NCBI RefSeq assembly: GCF_937616625.2
Contig: NC_065570.1
Coordinates: 72,939,665-73,003,664, forward strand
Source: Mercurialis annua
Taxonomy: Eukaryota; Streptophyta; Magnoliopsida; Malpighiales; Euphorbiaceae
Length of the DNA stretch: 64,000 nt
Direction of reading: 5' to 3'
Shown: positions 34,362 to 46,288 of the stretch, piece by piece
Layout: each line of letters begins with the position of its first letter
Position numbering within the stretch: the first letter of the stretch is position 1
Notes under the pieces: generated by a model
What the model was told of the DNA's origin: nothing
Database searches by the model: none
The model's input: only the letters and a program-made list of their open reading frames with translations
Position numbers and translations under genes: made by a program

Positions 34362-37300
34362 TTACAGTGGTCGTGTGCGTCGACCGGCCGCCTTTCCACA
34401 AGTAATTGCATTCTTTGGAATGGGGTATTCATCTCTAAGTGAAGTGGAGGTTGTGAAAACTCGCAAATAAAGCTGCTGCCCAAGGTATTGGCGTGCCCAG
34501 AACTCCGTTCTTATGTTCCACATTCCTACATTGTCTAGCGGCACATAAATTGCAGTCCACGACATTGGATATACCTGCAACCACCGACGATATGAAACAA
34601 TTTACATTTTTGTAGATTTATGAAGTTTTCATGGATATGATATGTGGCGTAATTGAATGAAAAGAACCGATCAATATTCAAATTTGGACTCTCACCTGAG
34701 TGGTGCATCGTGCAACTGCATCACGAAGGTTGTATTGATCCTTACTGGCTGATGTCCATTGTCCTCCGTCCATACTGCAATTGAACCAAAACCGCCAAGA
34801 AATGACTCAGAAAATCTCTGAAACGAGTCTTAATTAAGAACTCAAAGTAAAGTATGGTGCTTACCCAACGACAAAGAAACTGTAACCATCAAGATGCCAG
34901 CTTTGCACAATGTTTTCATTGTTCTGAAATACAATTTCTACAAATTCTCTATAATTAACAGTCAAAACTGAAGTGTCGAGGTAAATTCCTCCCCCATACG
35001 GTCTGTCTGATATACTATTCTCTTTAAAAACTCCAGGAATCTTGAAGTAGTCTGCAAGCTTTAGTGGGGTGTCCTGTGGAACAAAGGACACACTGTTGAC
35101 TGCATATCTCTGCTTGCCATTCACTTGACCAGCAGAACTAGCAAAAATGATGGTCCTGGTTGTGTTGATCATACCATAATGGTACGAGCCTTGTGGATTT
35201 GGTCTTGGTCCACTTGCAGTAAGATTTGTCCTGAAACATGAAACAATTTCTTTATGAACTCATGCATTTGCTAGAGTTAATTGATGACTTCTTTCTTTTC
35301 AAATTGCTCTGAATCTAGAATGAGCTTTACAATACGAGGTATGTATTATTAGGAATTTAGGATTGATGAGTGTGCACTCAGTTTGAATCGAACCGGACTC
35401 TACCGAATTAAGAATATTAAAAATGTCCAAACCGAATCGAACTAGTTGGTTCGGTTAATTTTTTCAGTTCAGTTTGTAGCAAAATCTAATTTTTTTTTTA
35501 CTTTTAAAATCGAATCAAACAAAAAAACTAAACTTCTTTTGTATTATGAAATCGAACCAACCCGAATTTAAGGTTTGATTTGATTATTCAATTTGGTGTG
35601 ATTTTATACACCGCTGGCTATCATATCCTCGTTAAGAGCATTCCCAATGAACTCTCTAAAATTGTCAAACTCTTTAAATTAAAGAGTTTGACAATAAATT
35701 AAGAGTCCAATACATTCTCTATTCTTTATATTTAGAGTAGAGAGTGAAAATGGCTCTCCACATGTAGAGAGTCATTTTCACTCTCTACTTCATTATTCAA
35801 AGAGTAAAATTTTAAATTTTAAAAAATAAGATGGTTATTTTTACTTTTAAATATTATATTTTTATTTTAAGTAAAAAAAACTGAATAAATAAATGAATAA
35901 AAAATAAAAATAAATTATTTTATTAGTATTTTTTATGAAAACAAAATAATATAAAATTTAAGAGAGTCAATTAATTTAATATTATTATTATTTAATACTT
36001 TTATTTTATTATTAATTATTAAAATGATATACAATAAAAAACTGATATTAAAGAGTCCATTGGAATAAAATTTTAAATATCACTCTTTATCTTTAAAATG
36101 CTCTTTATTTTACAAAAGATGCTCTTTATTTTAAAAAATATCACTGGGGATGCTCTAACCACTCCCTACCGCCGGCTAAGAGGATTAAATCCTAGACAAA
36201 GTGATATTTTAGGTAAGAAAAGAGCCATAGGGGGTTTGCATTCGGTTATCGAGATAAGATTTTCATTTTTTTGTCAAAACCGAATCGCAATAAATTTGTA
36301 AAGATATAAAAATTTCAAATGGAAATGAACCAAACTAGTCGGTTTTGATTTGACTTTTTGGTTCGGTTTACACCAAAATTTATTTGAATTGTTTTTACTT
36401 TCAAAAAGTAATGTTAAACCAAACTGAGTTTGTCCGTTCAGTTTGGTTTTTGCTCACCCTTGGACCCCATCTGACCAACATGAAGCATATTAATAGCATC
36501 TAACTAATAATTTTCAATAATTAATAGAGTCACAGTGCAACTGAATTCTTTACAAAATGGACCCAGATATTAAATGACTAGTATAATTTCTGTTTTGTCA
36601 CCAAAAGAGCAATAGTGTAGACTGTAAAGGACATTGAAAAGTATAGGACTTAAAGACATACCTAATGGAGCGGGCCTGATTGAGAGACCAATCAATCTGA
36701 ATGGTGGGTCCACCAGGGGGTGGGCCAGAGACTGGGCCAGCAGAGTTACTGTAATGAAGAACGCCAGTGGTGGTGGTCACATTGTCAGTGAACCTGGAGG
36801 AAACCACAATGTAGTAGTCCTGACCAGGCTGGTCAGCTGTAAACAGAACAGAGTAGGACTGGCCAACATGAACGTCTAGTGAGGAATATGTAGTTTGAAG
36901 AGTATGTGTTCCTTCTACTTCTACAAGCTTCATTTTATGGTTTTGAATCCGGAAATTGAGTGAATTTTGTAACCCAACATTCGATATTCTAAGTCTGTAC
37001 GTTTTTCCTGCAACAATGCACTCACACTACTTAGTCAAATAACACATAATTACTATAATAAACTTTAGATGTTGCTGTTATTATAACGATTAATGCTAGG
37101 GTGGATCAAAATACCCAAAGCAAATCAAACTAATAATTTAGTTCCATTTATTTTGACAATTTTAAAAAAGAAAAATTTGGTTCAGCTCGATTGTGAAAAA
37201 ATATTTTTTTATAAATTCAGTTCGATTAGTCAATTCGGTTTGATTTGATTCGATTAAATGCATATCCTGATTAAAAAAAGGATTTTAAATGCTACCTTGT

Positions 37301-40300
37301 TCAACAGTGAGAGCGTAACCATTGGGCCCACGACCATTGATGAGGATGCCATCAGGGAATGGCAGCTTCTTACCATTATCCAGATGAGCTTTTAGGTCCT
37401 GCAGTATGAAAAAAATGGGGTGATATTATTGGAACCTAACCAATATTAAACGAATGCTATCAACAAACATGTGAAGTGACAAGTGGAGAATGCACATGCA
37501 TGACTAGTGACTACAAATGGGACCTAGTAAAGTTACACACATTCTGCAAAAAAGAATTAATATCTGGACAACTGGGATTTACATTGGAACAGACTGTAGA
37601 AACTTTGGAGTATATGGCCTAAGACAAGCCACGTTGCCAACTAGTAAAGGCAGAGGTTGCAACAATTAGTCAAAATGCTTTCCCTACCAGGTTCGCCGAC
37701 ACAAACGCTAACCCATCAATTTTCAATAACTACAACAAATTTCAATAGTAGTGTTTGATTTCATTAGTCACTTCTCCAACAAATGAAATTTGGCACAATT
37801 TTTTAAAAACAGTGTTGAATTAAGGTTCTGGATAAAAATATCCGCATTTTATCAATTTTGAGTTGGCTGATACTTTTGACCAGTAAAATTATTCAAATTA
37901 AGGTGTAATGTTTTTTTTGTCAGAGTGTAAGCTGATATAAGATTGACAAAATGTGAGTTCTTTTACACTACAAAACTATAAATTTGAACTCTTTTGATTT
38001 TGTATCAAGTTTAAGGGATGAAATGAACAACCTTTCACTTAAGCAGAGATAATTACCGTGTGATTAGATTTGTACCAATCTCCAATAAGAACGGTGTAAT
38101 CGCCGGAAGGATCTGGGAAAGGAACAGGAATTCGCGGGCGACTGAGGATTCGGATACCTCCAAAACCACCAGCAGCTTTGTGGAATGCAAGAGAAGGGAA
38201 GTAATAGAAACTTCCAATTTGATCCTTTACTTGAAGAATGTATGTGAAGTTTCTGCCTGGAGGAATTGGGCATGTGGTCCCATAAACACCATCCTCATAT
38301 GAATTTCTTCTATTTTGAATTCCATTCCTGTATTAATTCACAAACTCAATTAATAACAGCAGCATCATTGTAGTTTTACGGTAATTTTTTTGGATCTTGA
38401 CTTTTGACTTGGAGGTTACAAATTAAATAAAGGGTTAAGCTGTTTGATAGTTCATAAATGGGAAATCAATCTAATTATAATCCCTTTGCTTGCCTTAATG
38501 AGGCAAGTTCTACCGCTATAGACATGTGCAAGGAGTAATGAAATTTAATGCTGCAATGTCTGAAAAAGAAGCAAATTGATCTACTTCATTAAATTCTTAA
38601 CTACATATAGTTATTTGGTGTTAAAGGTCAGAGGAACAGACAATGGCTTCTAAGCAGCTTACAAATCCATGTATTAGTAGCTAATTAGTGGCTAGAGGCT
38701 GAAATCAAGATCCATACCCCACCTTATTAACATTAGGCCAGTAGGCCTCAATGTTTTAAACCAGTGTGGTCAATTGTTCATGGTTTCCTTGGCACAAAAA
38801 AAAAAAAAAAATTGTTCATGGTTCAATCAGTTCAATCAATTAAATAAAAAATAATTATATTTATTCACTATAGATATTTTCTTCTAAAAAAGTTAAATTT
38901 TAACATATATAGAAATTTTAACTATATTGAAAACTAAACAGATCACACTTCAACTAGTAAATAAATAACCAAACAAATTTTAAACTAGTACAATCATTTC
39001 TGGCATCTTCAAAAAAATTTGGTCTGAAGACGTTGAACCAAAAATATGGCTTTTTTAGGAAAGAACTGAACCGGACTGCCTCTGATTCGAGGTCAACCCG
39101 GTTGAACTAACCGATCTGATTCGGGTCTTAAAACACTGCTAAGTCTATCCTCATATTATAAGTGGAAGACAGCTATATTCAAATGGACAAGTGACTTGAC
39201 TTATATAGATAGTCTAACTAACTAGTAACTAACAGCAGCAAGCCTGTCTTAATTACAGTATAATTAGTTGCTTCCGTTTAATGATATAAATGTCACATTA
39301 GCACTCTCTTTTCAAATCATTAATTGTGGCATAGCTTATGGGTAATTACTAATTAGCAAAGTGAATCTAATATGTCCAAGAATAGACAATTCGGAAAGAA
39401 GTAAGAAGCTTCTTTGGACATTGTTTGCGCAAAATGCAGCGCTGATAGCGGAAACTTAAAACATAAAAGTATTTTTTTATACGTAATCTATACACCGAGA
39501 AATTCTTAGGTAGATTCGGTCTACCACGTCATCCGTAGACCAAACCTATCACATTATGACACATCATTAAAATGATGGCAATCTTGTAATATTACTATTC
39601 AAAGGTGTAAATAAGTAAAAAACAAATTTACAAGATTGCCATCATTTTAGTGACGTGTCATAATGTGATAGGTTAGTTTACGGATGACGTGGTAGACCGA
39701 GTCTACATAAGAATTCCTCCTATACACCAGATTAAATAAATGAGAAATATGACAATATGTGTTGTTCAGTATATTTTTTTAAATAAAATATTTATACTGT
39801 ATGATCTAGATCTACATTTTTTTAGTATTTTTAAATTATAACAAAAGAGAGAAAGCTATGAAATAACTTAATTACCCTGATTTGAATATTATGCTTCTAC
39901 ACTTTTGTTAAACCAATTTTTGAGATAAGTTTTTGTTTATGACTGAAAAACGTAGCAATCAGACATTCTCTAATTATAAAATGAAACTACGTATTTTCAT
40001 GGTTAAATCAGATAATATTATTAGATTTACTTATATACCCCTACCGAGCAAATGTCATCAGCCTAGAAATAAGCAGTACGGTGCATATTCCTTCCACTTA
40101 CTGACTTACAGACAGTGAAAGTTCACGGAAAAGGAAACAAAAAAAAAAGAGATTCTGAAACCGTGAAGAGAATTTCCTTACCAGGAGAGAAGAAAAGGCT
40201 CGTCTAAGCTGTTATACACATTGATGATAAGGTTATCGTTAGTAACGGAGTGAATATCCGGCCCCGGAAATTGTCCGTTGATCAAAATACCCTGTAATTC

Positions 40301-40530
40301 AAACAAAATCAATTACTATCTCTTAAATAAGAACAGATCAAACAATCAAGCCAATAACAAAAAATACAAACCCGTTGACGAACACCGAGCGGATAAATAT
40401 CGCCGTAAGTGACATTCCAGTTGAAAAACCTGTACGGATCTTCAGCTTCAACAATGGCAAAAAGAAAAACAGTACTGATGCATAACAATAAACCGCATAC
40501 AATGCCTGTTCCCGCTACATTAAGCGGCAT
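34362..40530 (-). CDS. SKU5-similar (SKS) multicopper-oxidase-like secreted protein, 8 exons
   Basis: Exons in coding order: 40530-40372, 40291-40182, 38327-38057, 37398-37296, 37007-36662, 35230-34865, 34774-34696, 34574-34362, giving 548 residues, the usual SKS length. A signal peptide is clear (hydrophobic run ending ...FAIVEA before EDPYRFFNW). Three cupredoxin domains follow, with INGQFPGPDI, SWNGIQNRRNSYEDG and SWHLDGYSFFVVG as landmarks, and several N-glycosylation sequons. The copper-ligand motifs of true laccases and ascorbate oxidases are absent: the HLHG position reads HLDG, and the C-terminal HCHxxxH motif is replaced by SWTAIYV. The protein is therefore probably a non-catalytic apoplastic wall protein. 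No C-terminal hydrophobic GPI signal is seen. The start is the first ATG of the frame. From memory closest to Arabidopsis SKS5 (At1g76160). Confidence 0.93.
35636..36155. mobile_element. Tourist-like (PIF/Harbinger) MITE in SKS intron 5
   Basis: 520 bp with terminal inverted repeats GAGCATTCCCAATG and, inverted, GAGCATCCCCAGTG, flanked by TAA at 35633-35635 and 36156-36158. A 3-bp TAA duplication with GAGCAT ends fits Tourist-like elements. The interior has AAACTCTTTAAATTAAAGAG-type inverted words and no coding capacity. Confidence 0.8.
38749..39138. mobile_element. hAT-like MITE in SKS intron 2
   Basis: Ends are CAATGTTTTAAACC and, inverted, CAGTGTTTTAAGACCCG. The 8-bp flanks GTAGGCCT and CTAAGTCT agree at 5 of 8 positions, so a target duplication is only suggested. 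The interior includes AACCCGGTTGAACTAACCG. A tiny retroposed insert lies inside it at 38786-38810. Confidence 0.55.
38786..38810 (+). mobile_element. 25-bp retroposed scrap with perfect 13-bp target duplication
   Basis: TCCTTGGCAC followed by 15 A residues is bounded by perfect copies of ATTGTTCATGGTT at 38773-38785 and 38811-38823. An A-tailed insert with a long TSD is the mark of target-primed reverse transcription, here truncated almost completely at the 5' end. Confidence 0.85.
39497..39719. mobile_element. Foldback MITE with 9-bp TSD in SKS intron 2
   Basis: 223 bp, almost all inverted repeat. The arms include CGGTCTACCACGTCATCCGTA, AACCTATCACATTATGACAC and AAAATGATGGCAATCTTG. Perfect direct repeats CTATACACC lie at 39488-39496 and 39720-39728. 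No coding capacity. The ends (GAGAAATTC / GAGGAATTC) differ from the GGCTWA group. Confidence 0.9.
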
Positions 40531-40650
40531 TTTCAAGTAATGAAATCACCAATAGGATATTGCCTATTTTTTCTGGGTTTTTGGGCAGAGAGGGCAGAGT
40601 TTAAAAGGTTCTTGAAAGAAGCAAGTGAATGATGAGGGAGAGGGATGGTG

Positions 40651-40660
40651 TAATATTTAA
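40651..40660 (-). promoter_or_regulatory. Possible TATA box of the SKS gene
   Basis: TTAAATATTA on the minus strand lies about 120 bp upstream of the start codon, before a C/T-rich leader (CATCCCTCTCCCTCATC). Position and composition only. Confidence 0.3.
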
Positions 40661-41001
40661 GTGCGGTACAGAGTATGTGAGTGTACTACTGTATCACAAT
40701 GTGTGGATTTTGTTTTTTTAAAACTGTAAAATTGGGGTTTTAAAAGAATAGAGAGGGAAAATTTACAATTTTGTTAAAAAGAAAATTGAAAATGGAGTGT
40801 CGGTGGTGGGGTCCGCATGATATATGTAAAGGTTAGCATTTTTATAGTGTGGAATTATGTATATGTAATGGGTAATTGTCTCCCACATGGTTTTGCGGTG
40901 CTGTTTTGACACGATGCTATCGCATGTGATGAGGTTTTAAGTTTAACACGCCCCTTCGTCTATTCAACTAAAATGTAGTAATTGAGGGTTTTTATATTAT
41001 T

Positions 41002-41180
41002 GGCTAATTTCCTTAAAACCCACCAACTTTTAGCTCCAATTCAATTGCACCTTCATATTATAAAACCACCAAATATACATAAATTACGATCTTTCACTTT
41101 CAATTGCACCCTCAACCATCAAATTGATATTTTTTTCACTTGAAAATAGTTCATATAAATATTTTATATTTAACATATAG
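41002..41180. mobile_element. One arm of a GGCTWA-type MITE (truncated copy)
   Basis: Starts GGCTAATTTCCTTAAAACCC and aligns over about 140 bp with the inverse complement of the right end of the element at 63061-63393. Shared blocks are TTGCACC(C/T)TCATATT, AAAACCACCAAATATAC, TTTCACTTTCAATTGCACCC and TTTCACTTGAAAA. No matching second arm is nearby. Confidence 0.7.
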
Positions 41181-41318
41181 CTGCAACCACGCCACCCCGA
41201 CTCTATAAGATTAATTGACGACATTCTGATATTTGAATGATTTAGTCGCCACTATCTGACCCGCTAAAGAAATTCTGATTCAATAATTTAAAAAAAAATA
41301 ATTATTTTAAGGGATAAT

Positions 41319-41475
41319 GTCATAAAAATTCACCAACTTTATATGTTTTTTCAATTTAATCACGTTTCTTAAAACTTTTCATAAACATACACCAACTTTC
41401 ATTTTTTCCCAAATTCATACACGGTGCTGACGTGACACTCATTCATTGGTGCAATTTGTTGAGGTCAAAAATTAA
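41319..41475. mobile_element. Truncated copy of the TAATGTCA MITE family
   Basis: GGGATAATGTCATAAAAATTC and TTTTTTCAATTTAATCACG match the left end of the element at 2151. The inverse complement of the same start occurs at 1388-1425. No partner end was found here. Confidence 0.5.
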
Positions 41476-41850
41476 TTAGTTCTGCGATTTTTATTAGGTC
41501 AAATGTTTTAAAACTCAAATTTAATAATTAATTTGACTAATTTGAATTCGGATATAACAATATTATATAAATTTGAGTTGGAATAATTTTTAAAATTAAT
41601 TCTAAATAGTTGACAAGTTTGACTCCTCTTGATTTTGCACTTTTACTTTGCGTCTTGAATAACCAAATGTTATACTTTTGTTGCTTTGTGGTTTAATTCA
41701 ACTCCTCTTTACTATACCCGACAAAAGTGGTAGCATTCTTGGGTCATATGAAGGTTGATTTGGAATTACTGACCTAAGCCATAACTGGGTTCTTAAAACT
41801 GTTTCTTGTTTTAAAAGTAAATGCATTGTAAGGTAAAATGGATCTATGTA

Positions 41851-42176
41851 CTCCCTCCGTCCATTTTTAGTTGTCGCTTTAGGTTAAATTGCTAAGATTA
41901 AGAAAGTGCTTCTTTTGTCTTAAATTATAAACATAAAGACTACTATAACCCTATTTATAAACTCCACTATTGAAAAATTTAGTTTTGAAAATAGAGTTAT
42001 TAACCCACTATTGGATGATTTAGTTTTGAAAATTGAACTACTATTTAATGAAGTGATTTAATAAGAAGGTCAAATTTGGAATACTAGTGTAAAAGTCATA
42101 TAGAAATCCTAAAATGACAACTATTGATGGACAAAAATATTTGCCTAAAACGACAACTAAAAATGGACAGAGGGAG
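41851..42176. mobile_element. Stowaway-like MITE (Tc1/mariner)
   Basis: 326 bp with ends CTCCCTCCGTCCATTTTTAG and, inverted, CTCCCTCTGTCCATTTTTAG, flanked by TA on both sides (41849-41850 and 42177-42178). CTCCCTCCGT plus a TA target is diagnostic of Stowaway elements. Non-coding. Confidence 0.93.
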
Positions 42177-44614
42177 TAGTTGATATTCACACAATTGTAT
42201 TATGCTCCACTTAAAGAAAAGTTAAGGCATGAGGTGAATTATTTAATATGCAAGGGAAATGAGAGAAAAAAGTAGGTAAGAGGTTTAAACTTCATGGAAG
42301 AAGTTAATACAACTTAAGTGGTGAATGACAAGGGTTAACAAATGTGAGCAAACGGTTGAATTGATTAATTATTATATCTTATATACTAATTATAAATTTA
42401 GCCAAATTAATTTAACTGGAACTTGATAAATCAACTGATTGAACCGATCAAAAAATAAAAATAAATTGAAACAAAAATATATACATGTTCATCTTTACCG
42501 GTTTAACCGATCAAATGATCATAAACTAATCGACAATTGCATAATGTAAAAAAAATGCACATGAATGTTTTTGGATTTATGCATCAGAACATCTCACATT
42601 TATAGTGGTTGTACAAAAGGATTAGGGGGCATATGCATGAGAACGAATGATCTCCAATCCAAATTACAAGGACAGAGGTCCAAGACTCTTAAGGTCTTCG
42701 ATTTAACTTTAATCCCACCTTGAGCAAAACTAAAAATATATGAAAGTACTGAAACAGAAGGCTATGTAATCGAAGATTGAAGACGGAATATTACGAAACT
42801 AAGAGCTACAACATTGGCTGCGATATCATTCCGTCAAAATGACAAATTGTAAAACGATACAATTATAAGAAAACATGGTAACTGTAACATGCAAATACCA
42901 ATTACTGTAACTAGTACATATATATCTAATATTCTACCTCTAATAAAAAGATCTGTCTGAGAAGTTCACAGAGCTAAATCAACTTATATGGTAACCTAAT
43001 GGATATTTCATATAGTTATTTGATAATTTTAACATAAACTGTTAGACTCCTAATAGAGTAAAAGTAGAAGAATCTAGTCAATCGCATACTATTGTCAATT
43101 AAAATGAGGCAGAGGTTTGAAGTTTGAATGTGCTCAATTGTCTACACAATTAAAACTAGGTTTTACCTTCACAAACAAACTTAAGTGAATTTACCGGTGT
43201 CTCTAGAACATTTTAAGTCGAGAAGAAAAAGAAAAATGAGTTTTTTATTTCAGAATTTAAACCAAATGATGAAACTAATAAGGAACTGGGATCCACATGA
43301 GAGTGCCCACAGAAGGGCCTTCATTTCGGCGTCAATGAACTGGAAGCAACCCATATAATTATGTCATTATCTTCCTTTCAGGGGAGGCCTTATCATTTAG
43401 CTTTAACCATACGCCAAACGACATACATTGCTTGGCCTTTCCTGCACTTGCTCATTCCAGATTAACATTACTAATTTGCTCTTCAATTTTTAATTACCAA
43501 ATCAAGGAGTCAAAATCACCTATAAACCAACAAGACTAATAAATATTATACGTAATTATTTTCTTAACGCGTTTTCTAACTAAACTTGAGGATGCAGTTT
43601 AGAAGCCAACAGTAGGTAGGACCGTTGCCCGCAATGAGTGGGAAAATCATCCTACAGGACCTACACTCATAAAAGCAACCTTATTTGCATCCATAGACAC
43701 ATAATTGATTTCCTTACTTTGTCAAAAACAGATTTCAAATTAAAAAAAAAAAAACAATTATTCCACACCACAATCCCAAACACTAAAGTAAGCAAACGTT
43801 CAGTTCTAGGACAGATTTAACCAAGATCGAATAATTTTATCTCTTTAACCAATAAACGAAACTATAAATTTTAATTGAACTGACCAAGATATAACCAAAT
43901 TAATCAAAATTTAAAAAAAAAATGCAAAACCAAAAAGAAATCAGTTAAACCGGTAAAAATATGAAGACTAATCCATTAAAAATATAATTATTCAATTAAT
44001 CTGGTCAATCAAATTTTTAGAATTCTAATATGTGATCAAACCGAACTAACTGAGTTAATAAAAAATTTAACCAAAATAGACCAATTAATTTGATTTAACC
44101 GACCGCTTGTTCATCCCTATCATAACACCTTTATAGGCTCATAAGTTTATGATGTAATAGGACTTCAAATAAACACTGTCCAAATAAAAATTTCTAATTT
44201 TGTAATAACATTCACAGTTGTGCAAATCCCAAATGAGGATATACAAGCTTAGTGACTGGCCATCTCACAATATTTTACTTCATCAACCATTCATGTTTTA
44301 CATTTCAGCAGTTGAATCTCACTAAAAGGTCTCATGGGCAGCCATACACAATTTAAACATTTGTGTTTGTGCCAGCCGCATTTACTGAAGTTAATCTTAT
44401 TTGTATCCAGCCACGCCGTCACCAGTCCCATGTGCAATAAAATTGCAAGCAATGACTTGAATAGAGCATTGACTATATAATAAGGTATCAGTATGGATGA
44501 TTAAGAAAACCTACAGATAGATCTCCATACTGCACAGAATTAACAAAGTCGCATGAAATCAAACAAACAAAATGACCAATTTGAAATTTTTCTGCCACAA
44601 CACAATATTAACAA
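42177..44614. other. Intergenic DNA, no gene seen
   Basis: AT-rich. Positions 42380-42540 and 43840-44125 contain AACCGATC/AACCAAAT dispersed repeat, the latter ending in CTTGTTCATCCCTA (inverse of a TAGGGATGAACAAG end). Positions 43260-43450 are less AT-rich and might be transcribed or conserved, but hold no frame I can support. Confidence 0.45.
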
Positions 44615-44839
44615 GGGTAAATTACTATTACCGCATGAGTTAAGTCCGAACTTGTTTCTCCCTCAATTTTCAAAACCAGTATTTCCCCTTGACTTTTATA
44701 TTTCATATAACTGAAACTCCCTTATTAATGGGGGTTTTAGTTAAATAATACTAAAATGTGAGGGAATTTTTCAAGATATGTGGAAAAAACAGTAGTTCGG
44801 ACCTAAATTCATGGGAGTATTGGTAAAATTAATTAACCC
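44615..44839. mobile_element. Inverted-repeat element, probable MITE
   Basis: The left end GGGTAAATTACTATTACCGC with GTCCGAACT matches, inverted, the right end GGGTTAATTAATTTTACC with GGTCCGAACT. No clear target duplication. Non-coding. Confidence 0.55.
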
Positions 44840-45862
44840 TAATAATTATCCTTAAACCATCCACCGATCAAGTAGAATTATCCTCCCAACCTCAATTAAC
44901 TATGCAGAAACCTGCCATATTGAAGGAGGCTTTTCTTGAGAGGGACATTAGTATGTTAATTAATCTTTGATCATGACAAACAAGCGACTGACCTACCTTA
45001 TAAACAAAAACACTAACCTTTTCTCAACCCATATTTTCCTCTAACACACCTAGACTGCATTCACGGTGGCCACTGTCACATGAGTGAACTTCACCATTTA
45101 AGGGTAGTAGAATTTTTCGTGAAAGGGTCCAAGAGCCTGTCTAGGCACGAAATTTCCTACCTTGACACCACATAAATCTAGCTTCTAGATGAAGAAAAGG
45201 AGAGTGGGTGGGAGTGTGGGACTTGCTAGAAGGCGCTTATGTAAATTATAGAAATCACTGCTGATCATTGTCCTGCATTTCCTACTTTCTACAACGGTGC
45301 TATCCAAGTGGAATCACCCGCAATTTTCTGTTATACTATAAAGTTCAGTACATGTACTTTAAGTCTAAAATTTTTATAACCACTAAATCCAATTTCATAG
45401 CACCAGTATCACCAATGATGTACTCCAACAACAACATATTGCATAAATGTTAATATGGATCAACTGCGCTGGCGTAAAATTAATCTGATAAGCAAATCAT
45501 CAAACCTTAAATCAAGCAGCAAAATAACAAACAAAATGCAAATAGGCCAAACTCAATCCACAAGTAACAGGAGAATTATGTACAATTTGGAGTATAATTA
45601 CGACAAAACTAGAGTATTCTTAACTTCCACTAGGTAATTGGAAAATCCTCGAGTAATATAACACTAGCATAATGGATTAGTTTGACAAATTTAGCTAAAT
45701 TGAAGCCTTTCAACTGTCACAGTAAGGTGTTCATAAATCACAATGTTAAAATTAGAAGTAATGCGGATTTCCGAACAGCGAAAACAAAGTGTCAAACTTT
45801 TGATTATTGATATCATAAACTACAACAAAAAGACGAACATAAACAACTCACATAGGAACAGT
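44840..45862. other. Intergenic DNA 3' of the small membrane protein gene
   Basis: No gene recognised. The frames 45268-45453 and 45455-45637 are short, compositionally AT-driven and unlike any protein I know. Confidence 0.45.
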
Positions 45863-46177
45863 TTAATTTTCGTCGCCGAAGAGAAGGCGAAGGCGAGAAG
45901 CAAAACGGCCAGTAGAATCAAGAGAGGCTTCGTTGAGCAAACCCTGCCTGATGTTATTCAATCGAGTCGTTAGGGTTTTCTGCTCTTCTTTAAGAGCTGA
46001 CGTGTCCTCTTCAAGGTCGTGGAGCCGGTATTTTTGACCCAACGATCTCACACTCAAAAGCAAAATTCCGGTCATTGCAAAGAACTGAATAAAACTATGT
46101 TTATGCTTTATTGCGTTTGCTATAAACCCCACCGTCTTTTTAGGGTTTTGAGAGGCCGTCGGCGCTGACGACGCCAT
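45863..46177 (-). CDS. Small single-exon protein with one membrane segment and a coiled coil
   Basis: 104 residues if started at MASSAPTASQ (ATG 46177-46175). The same frame is open to an upstream ATG at 46288 (141 residues), but the extra 37 residues look like translated leader. A hydrophobic stretch FFAMTGILLLSVRSL lies at about residues 30-48, followed by a charged heptad-like region (LHDLEEDTSALKEEQKTL) and a C-terminal LRLLFGDEN. It looks like a conserved plant protein of unknown function, anchored by one N-terminal membrane helix. I do not recognise a family name. It is more GC-rich than its surroundings, which supports coding. Confidence 0.7.
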   Translation of the reverse strand: MASSAPTASQNPKKTVGFIANAIKHKHSFIQFFAMTGILLLSVRSLGQKYRLHDLEEDTSALKEEQKTLTTRLNNIRQGLLNEASLDSTGRFASRLRLLFGDEN

Positions 46178-46288
46178 CCGAGCACCAACTCCGATTTCTT
46201 CCCAGGAATGAGAGACTCCGTTTTGAGTTGCGTTGTAGCTTGAGGGAAGTCTAAATCCTGTGAGGTAGTGGTTTACCGTCCCCAACAT

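Noticed and set aside
43260..43450. Possible conserved non-coding or microRNA precursor segment
   Set aside because: It is less AT-rich than its surroundings, but no known miRNA sequence or long foldback is visible by eye.
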